From contig CAJYOV010000598.1 of the NCBI GenBank assembly GCA_913776405.1, forward strand, positions 1 through 17,336: DNA of 17,336 nt. Direction: 5' to 3'. Both the position numbers and the translations under genes were made by a program. Of this stretch, positions 13,788 through 17,336 are shown in pieces. This DNA comes from Pseudobdellovibrionaceae bacterium. GTDB lineage: Bacteria > Bdellovibrionota > Bdellovibrionia > Bdellovibrionales > JAMPXM01. Within the stretch, counting starts at the first letter, position 1. Each line of letters starts with the position of its first letter. Under the pieces are notes generated by a model. It was given only the letters and a program-made list of their open reading frames with translations. It made no database searches and was not told the DNA's origin.

Positions 13788-14525
13788 TTATTCGTATGTT
13801 TCGTCGGCGCGGCCAGCGCGGCCGTACTCGAGGATTGTGCCTTCTTGGACGCCTTTTGTTTTCAAAAGTTCGTCGACGCTTGCGAAGAGTTTGCGACCGT
13901 CTTCACACTTTACGCGGATCCACTGCTCGTAGTGCATGTCGCCTTTGAGTGGCTCGTCTGCCGAAAGCTGTTTGAGACCTGGCGTTTTCTCAAGAGCGCC
14001 GTAAGACTCATTATCAAGAATGACTTGCTTGCGCGTTTTGCCATCGTCGATCACGCCGCCGCTGTAGCCTTCACCGAAATAAACGATCTCTGTCAATTTC
14101 GTGCCGGCTTTCAACTGCGCTTTGTAAGTTGGCTCATCAGCCGTCGAAATTGTCAGATCTTTCTCAGCGATGTACTCTTCGAGTGCGCTGATTGCGTAGT
14201 AGTTTAAGACGGAATTTTTCGTACGTGACCATTCGTGATACACGCCATTTTTAACAGCGCATGACGTTTTGCCCGAGAGATCGCGAATCGATTTGTAAAC
14301 TGGAATTGTCGTCGTTCCTTTTGCGGCTTTCGCGTTTATGTCGACAACAGGGCCTGGATATTCACCGGACCAGAAGCTCTGAATCACTCGAACTTTTGTG
14401 ACTCCGTCACGAGTGATGTTCGCCTTGTAGCTTGGAATTGTGCCGTTTGCCTGAGCCACCGACGAAAGAAGAAGAGTTGAAAGAGACAGTTTCAAAGTCA
14501 GATTAAGTACCGATGCGAACGTCAT
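13788..14525 (-). CDS. Secreted protein of unknown function
   Basis: A 245-aa protein I do not recognise. ATG 14525 is chosen over ATG 14537 because GGAG lies 6 nt upstream of the former. It then starts with a classical Sec signal (LKLSLSTLLLSSVAQA, likely cleavage after residue 26, AQA-NG). The mature part has two Cys (in KTSCAVKNG and RVKCEDGRK), which could form a disulfide. Two short related phrases, VRVIQSFWSGEYPGPVVDI and TEIVYFGEGYSGGVIDD, hint at an internal duplication of about 100 residues. No membrane segment follows the signal, and no enzymatic motif is visible. It is flanked by its own terminator and a leader rich in inverted repeats, so it is probably a single-gene unit. Periplasmic or secreted location is likely; the role is unknown. 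Confidence 0.8.
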   Translation of the reverse strand: MTFASVLNLTLKLSLSTLLLSSVAQANGTIPSYKANITRDGVTKVRVIQSFWSGEYPGPVVDINAKAAKGTTTIPVYKSIRDLSGKTSCAVKNGVYHEWSRTKNSVLNYYAISALEEYIAEKDLTISTADEPTYKAQLKAGTKLTEIVYFGEGYSGGVIDDGKTRKQVILDNESYGALEKTPGLKQLSADEPLKGDMHYEQWIRVKCEDGRKLFASVDELLKTKGVQEGTILEYGRAGRADETYE

Positions 14526-14537
14526 TTTGATCTCCAT

Positions 14538-14554
14538 GCCCGATCCCGACGGGC
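14538..14554 (-). promoter_or_regulatory. Leader hairpin in front of the secreted protein gene
   Basis: GCCCG (14538-14542) and CGGGC (14550-14554) form a 5-bp stem with a 7-nt loop in the minus-strand leader. It ends just upstream of the GGAG ribosome-binding site that serves ATG 14525. The loop (TCGGGAT on the minus strand) recurs as the loop of the downstream hairpin at 13762-13768, but on the other strand. Confidence 0.35.
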
Positions 14555-14559
14555 GTTAG

Positions 14560-14573
14560 CGTTCAAGTGAACG
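14560..14573. repeat. Compact inverted repeat, candidate operator
   Basis: CGTTCA-AG-TGAACG is a perfect 6-bp inverted repeat with a 2-bp centre in the 149-bp region upstream of the secreted protein gene. Beside it are two direct copies of ACGAGACG (14571-14578 and 14587-14594) and another inverted repeat, ATTCC-TCGTC-GGAAT (14631-14645). The density of symmetric sites suggests a regulated promoter, though no clear -10/-35 pair could be fixed. Confidence 0.4.
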
Positions 14574-14674
14574 AGACGAAAATTAGACGAGACGCATTTA
14601 ATAAAACAGAAGATATAAGAGATAGCAGCCATTCCTCGTCGGAATAGATCGTGCGGGATGCGTTCAATTTGATT

Positions 14675-15388
14675 TTAAGGGTGTTTGAAGGCGATAAAGC
14701 TCGTTTGTCGCCCGCCACGTTCACGGTCTCGACGGAATGATTCGTGTTCTGTCGATGTAAACGTGTCTGTAGGAAGTTCCCAAATTCGCTCTTTTTCAAT
14801 TCCAATCGATGCGAGCTGCGCGCGAACGATCCTCAAAAGATCGACGTGTTTTTTCTCTTTGCCTGGGAGATTTACGATCGGGGTTTGTTCGCTCGAAAAG
14901 CCACGTACGGCATCGAACGCATGTTGAAGTTGAGCCGCGACATCATCGCCGACCTCGAAGCTGTTAACACCGATGTGTGGGCCAATAAACGCGCGTGCGC
15001 TTGAAAGGGTCGTTCCCTTTTCTTGGAGGACTTTGCCTGTTTTTACGATGATTGAATTTGCAACGCCTCGCCAGCCAGCATGGATTGCGGCGATGTATTT
15101 TGACTCTCGATCAGCGATAAGAACTGGAACACAGTCAGCCGTGCGAATGCAGAGAGCGATGCGCATCTCATTTGTGATCTGAGCATCGGCTTCGATGGGG
15201 TCGCCTGAGCGAGCAACGGTTGATGCCGACACCACGATGTCCGAGTGCGTTTGTTTGACGTACGAGAGAGTGTAGTCGGGAAACGCGAGAGAAAGCGCTT
15301 CGCGGTCTGAGCCGCGGTGACCGAAAAACGCCGTGAAGTTCGGAGTTTCAAAGACAGAGCCAAGAGAATGAGATTCGAAACCGACCAA
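14675..15388 (-). CDS. pgeF: Peptidoglycan editing factor PgeF (YfiH/laccase-domain family)
   Basis: YfiH-family protein of 237 aa. In E. coli PgeF removes misincorporated L-Ser from UDP-MurNAc precursors; relatives show purine-nucleoside activity. The zinc-site residues are intact: VKQTHSD with H48, TADCVPVLIAD with C86 and AAIHAGWRG with H103. IGPHIGVNSFEVG (134-146) and the C-terminal FRRDRERGGRQTSFI are family marks. The start is TTG 15388: the codon before it is ATT, preceded by a stop, and AAGGA at 15399-15403 is 10 nt upstream. An ATG at 15399 is out of frame. The gene follows rluD by 56 bp; rluD-yfiH adjacency is conserved in enterobacteria, which supports the call. A hairpin with a T-rich tail separates the two and may reduce readthrough. 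Confidence 0.93.
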   Translation of the reverse strand: MVGFESHSLGSVFETPNFTAFFGHRGSDREALSLAFPDYTLSYVKQTHSDIVVSASTVARSGDPIEADAQITNEMRIALCIRTADCVPVLIADRESKYIAAIHAGWRGVANSIIVKTGKVLQEKGTTLSSARAFIGPHIGVNSFEVGDDVAAQLQHAFDAVRGFSSEQTPIVNLPGKEKKHVDLLRIVRAQLASIGIEKERIWELPTDTFTSTEHESFRRDRERGGRQTSFIAFKHP

Positions 15389-15406
15389 AATTCAAACATC
15401 CTTTTT

Positions 15407-15433
15407 AAAAGAGACGAGCCGACTGGAGGCTCG
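15407..15433 (-). terminator. Possible weak terminator or attenuator between rluD and pgeF
   Basis: CGAGCC (15415-15420) and GGCTCG (15428-15433) form a 6-bp GC-rich stem with a 7-nt loop. On the minus strand it is followed by TCTCTTTT. It comes right after the rluD stop and before the pgeF ribosome-binding site, so it could tune pgeF expression. The U-tract is interrupted, so the strength is doubtful. Confidence 0.45.
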
Positions 15434-15444
15434 CTTCGCCGTGA

Positions 15445-16485
15445 TCACAAAATCTCGACAACATGCTCTCGATCATAAAGCGGAAACTCACAGTGCTCAA
15501 TGAGCGGCATGAGATCCTTAGGCCAAGGCGCACGAAAGCGCATCGACTTCTTCGTTTTTGGATGAACGAAGCCGAGTTCCATCGCATGAAGTGCGAAGCG
15601 TGGGAGTTCCTCGATCATTTTGCGCAAGTGAACTGACTTCAAACCCTTCAATCGCTTCTGCGCGCCGTAGGTGTTGTCGCCGACGATCGGATGACCAGAT
15701 TCTGAAAGATGAACGCGGATCTGATGAGTGCGGCCCGTTTCTAATTTCAGTTGAACGAGCGTGATCCCCGTCTGATGGTAGCCGACAACTTTGTAATGCG
15801 TGATCGCGAGCTTCCCTTCGCTTGTGCCGTCTTCACGAAGGGGAGTGCTCGCAACACGTTTGCGGTCGTCGGGGTGCCTTCGAAGAAACGATTCGATCTT
15901 GTCCGACTCGTGAACGAACTTTCCAAACGCGAGTGCACGGTAAACGCGGTGAGTGGTCTTTGCTTGAAACTGCATCGCTAAGAAACGTTGAGCTTCTTCA
16001 TTTTTTGCGATGACGAGAAGGCCACTCGTGTCTTTATCGATGCGGTGAACGAGGCCCGGTCGCTGTTCGTTGAACCCCTGCGAGAGGTCACTTGTGTGGT
16101 GAAGAAGCGCGTTCACGAGAGTATCTTGCGCATGACCGTAAGCAGGGTGAACCACAAGACCCGCAGGTTTATCCACAACCAAAAGATCGTCATCTTCATA
16201 AGGCACCGTGAGTTTCAATTCGTACGGCACAAGAACGGAGGTCATTGTGATCGGAATTTCGATATCGATCACGTCGCCCACTTGAGTGAGATAAGAGGGC
16301 TTCAGCACTTTGCCATGAATACGGATCAAGCCTTGTTGGATGAGACGCGCTGCTTGAGAGCGAGTCCCGATCTTCTCGACGGTCGCGAGAGCTTTGTCGA
16401 TTCTAAGATCGTTGAGTTCGTCAGTAATTGTGAGAGAAAGCTTCTCGAACTTCTGTCCGGGCGCTTGAGGCGAATTACTTTCCAC
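15445..16485 (-). CDS. rluD: 23S rRNA pseudouridine synthase RluD (RluA family)
   Basis: RluA-family pseudouridine synthase of 346 aa (E. coli RluD 326) with an N-terminal S4 RNA-binding domain (about 27-80: LRIDKALATVEKIGTRSQAARLIQQGLIRIHGKVLKPSYLTQVGD in outline). The catalytic domain has VVDKPAGLVVHPAYGH (103-118), then GLVHRIDKDTSGLLVIAKN with catalytic D150. LETGRTHQIRVHLSESGHPIVGD and the C-terminal FALHAMELGFVHP complete the family set. S4 plus this motif favours RluD (helix 69 pseudouridines) over RluC or RluA, which cannot be fully ruled out. The start is GTG 16485, 11 nt inside the preceding gene, with AAGG 6 nt upstream, so translation is probably coupled. pgeF lies downstream. Confidence 0.93.
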   Translation of the reverse strand: MESNSPQAPGQKFEKLSLTITDELNDLRIDKALATVEKIGTRSQAARLIQQGLIRIHGKVLKPSYLTQVGDVIDIEIPITMTSVLVPYELKLTVPYEDDDLLVVDKPAGLVVHPAYGHAQDTLVNALLHHTSDLSQGFNEQRPGLVHRIDKDTSGLLVIAKNEEAQRFLAMQFQAKTTHRVYRALAFGKFVHESDKIESFLRRHPDDRKRVASTPLREDGTSEGKLAITHYKVVGYHQTGITLVQLKLETGRTHQIRVHLSESGHPIVGDNTYGAQKRLKGLKSVHLRKMIEELPRFALHAMELGFVHPKTKKSMRFRAPWPKDLMPLIEHCEFPLYDREHVVEIL

Positions 16486-17326
16486 CGCCGGCCTTAAAGA
16501 GCTTCATGTATGAAGTCGCGGCCTTTTGTTCATCGAGACCCAATTGACGAGCGACCTGAACGATGAATCCACGTACAAAGACGGCAGCTGGGAGTTGCTT
16601 GTAATCGTTCGTCTCGACAGCCATTAAGTAAGGGCGGCTGATCCGAGTCGCGTCGCTCATTTTGTCGATCGAGATATTCTTGTAAAGACGGACGCGCTGA
16701 AGGAAGCCGCCGTCAAATTCAGACGCGTCCGCAATCTCAGACTCGAAGCTATCGTCGAGTTTGTAAGTGCTGAGTGCGGTACGGCCCGTGCCTGCGGGCA
16801 GATTCGGTTTTGATGTCTCACGTTTGCGAACAACGAACTCGCCGGCTTCGTGATGCGAATCGAACGCGTTTTGCGAAATCGGTGGCGGTGTTGCGTTAGC
16901 TGAAGAAGATGCCGCTACAGAACTCGTTGAAGCTTGAGCTGGTTTCGCAGCTTCAGATCCAGTGGACTGAGTGTGGCTAGACGCAGCCATGCTCGCTGGC
17001 TGCGAGTAAGTTTGCTGAGGTGGCTCTGTTGTCGTTTGAGATTTAGAAAAGCCGCCCCCGAGTGGCGAGAAGACTTTCGAGCCGCCTGAATTGAGCGAAT
17101 CGTCGTATTGCTTGCGCGTGCCGTGATTGCTCAAAACATTGTAGGCTTCATCGATCAGACGAAGAAGCTCGCGCGCTTCTTCGGCGCTGAACATGCTGTA
17201 AAGAGCCGGATTGTCTTGAGAGTAAGTTTGGCGAGCGCGCTGGTAAGCTTTATGGATCTCCGTTGCAGGTGCATCCGGGGTCACTTCCAACACTTCGTAG
17301 GAGATTGTTTGCTCGCGTTGACTCAT
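16475..17326 (-). CDS. Soluble J-domain-like/RodZ-type HTH fusion protein
   Basis: A 283-aa protein with an unusual layout. Residues about 9-76 fit a J domain (YEVLEVTPDAPATEIHKAYQ, then LLRLIDEAYNVLSNHGTRKQYDDSL), but the invariant HPD is absent: the helix II-III loop reads TYSQDNPA. Residues about 81-160 are a low-complexity Ser/Ala/Thr/Gln/Pro linker. Residues about 207-275 match the RodZ cytoplasmic HTH (HTH_25): FLQRVRLYKNISIDKMSDATRISRPYLMAVETNDYKQLPAAVFVRGFIVQVARQLGLD in outline, with the LPA.VFVRGF signature. The protein stops right after the HTH, without the transmembrane helix and periplasmic domain of RodZ. It overlaps rluD by 11 nt. No ribosome-binding site is visible in the 10 bases upstream, and the frame stays open to the window edge, so the N-terminus could be longer. 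A scaffold or regulatory role is inference. Confidence 0.8.
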   Translation of the reverse strand: MSQREQTISYEVLEVTPDAPATEIHKAYQRARQTYSQDNPALYSMFSAEEARELLRLIDEAYNVLSNHGTRKQYDDSLNSGGSKVFSPLGGGFSKSQTTTEPPQQTYSQPASMAASSHTQSTGSEAAKPAQASTSSVAASSSANATPPPISQNAFDSHHEAGEFVVRKRETSKPNLPAGTGRTALSTYKLDDSFESEIADASEFDGGFLQRVRLYKNISIDKMSDATRISRPYLMAVETNDYKQLPAAVFVRGFIVQVARQLGLDEQKAATSYMKLFKAGGGK

Positions 17327-17336
17327 CGCTGTAAAT

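Noticed and set aside
14563..14805. An 80-codon minus-strand frame spanning the pgeF 3' end and the intergenic region.
   Set aside because: Most of it is pgeF sequence read in another frame, and it lacks a ribosome-binding site.
15043..15399. Minus-strand reading frame beginning MFEFWSV that overlaps pgeF.
   Set aside because: No recognisable domain, and it overlaps the intact pgeF catalytic region in another frame; it is kept only as a note on the pgeF start.
15988..16497. A 169-codon + strand frame antisense to rluD.
   Set aside because: It mirrors a conserved pseudouridine synthase gene and shows no family motif.
1..17336. Search by eye for insertion sequences, CRISPR repeats, tRNA or rRNA genes and phage or toxin-antitoxin modules.
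   Set aside because: No terminal repeats with a transposase, regularly spaced repeats, cloverleaf patterns or phage or toxin-like proteins were seen; genes are densely packed and of even base composition.

Overview
The window (about 50% GC by eye) looks like chromosome from a Gram-negative bacterium of the Bdellovibrionota or a related former deltaproteobacterial lineage. The reasons are a secreted DUF1552/DUF1592 cytochrome-like pair, many Sec, Tat and lipoprotein-type signals, the rluD-pgeF neighbour pair, and a soluble protein that joins a degenerate J domain to a RodZ-type HTH. No gene names the genus, so this placement is inference. There is no sign of a recent mobile element, CRISPR array, rRNA or tRNA.

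Region 1 (1-6106, + strand) is a tight run of five genes: a 5'-truncated class III aminotransferase, an M20 metallo-amidohydrolase, a divergent arginine/ornithine N-succinyltransferase (AstA family), a succinylglutamate-semialdehyde dehydrogenase (AstD) and the peptidoglycan endolytic transglycosylase MltG. Two of the junctions are 4-nt ATGA overlaps. The first four genes can be laid onto the arginine succinyltransferase (AST) route: acyl transfer, transamination, semialdehyde oxidation and deacylation. Here an M20 enzyme stands where M14-type AstE is expected, and no astB is visible. The M20 enzyme has Asn at the usual bridging Asp. The AstA-like protein appears to lack the usual catalytic His. 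The set may therefore be a variant pathway, for example one starting from ornithine or another diamine.

Region 2 (6107-12806) holds exported proteins. A large secreted glycoside-hydrolase-like protein (+) converges, with a 12-bp gap, on a minus-strand pair: a lipoprotein-like DUF1592/DUF1588-family protein with two CxxCH heme motifs, followed by a Tat-exported DUF1552 protein overlapping it by 1 nt. Upstream of the pair on the same strand is a small membrane-anchored protein with a DxDGDG calcium-loop (FG-GAP-like) motif. Its best start is a GTG preceded by a near-perfect Shine-Dalgarno.

Region 3 (12807-14674) has a nitroreductase-family flavoprotein (+) converging with an unrecognised secreted protein (-). 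Two strong hairpins lie between them, and several short inverted repeats lie in front of the secreted protein.

Region 4 (14675-17336, - strand) has a J-domain/RodZ-HTH protein, rluD (GTG start, 11-nt overlap) and pgeF (TTG start). It covers 23S rRNA pseudouridylation, cleanup of a misformed peptidoglycan precursor, and a probable envelope or shape-related regulator.
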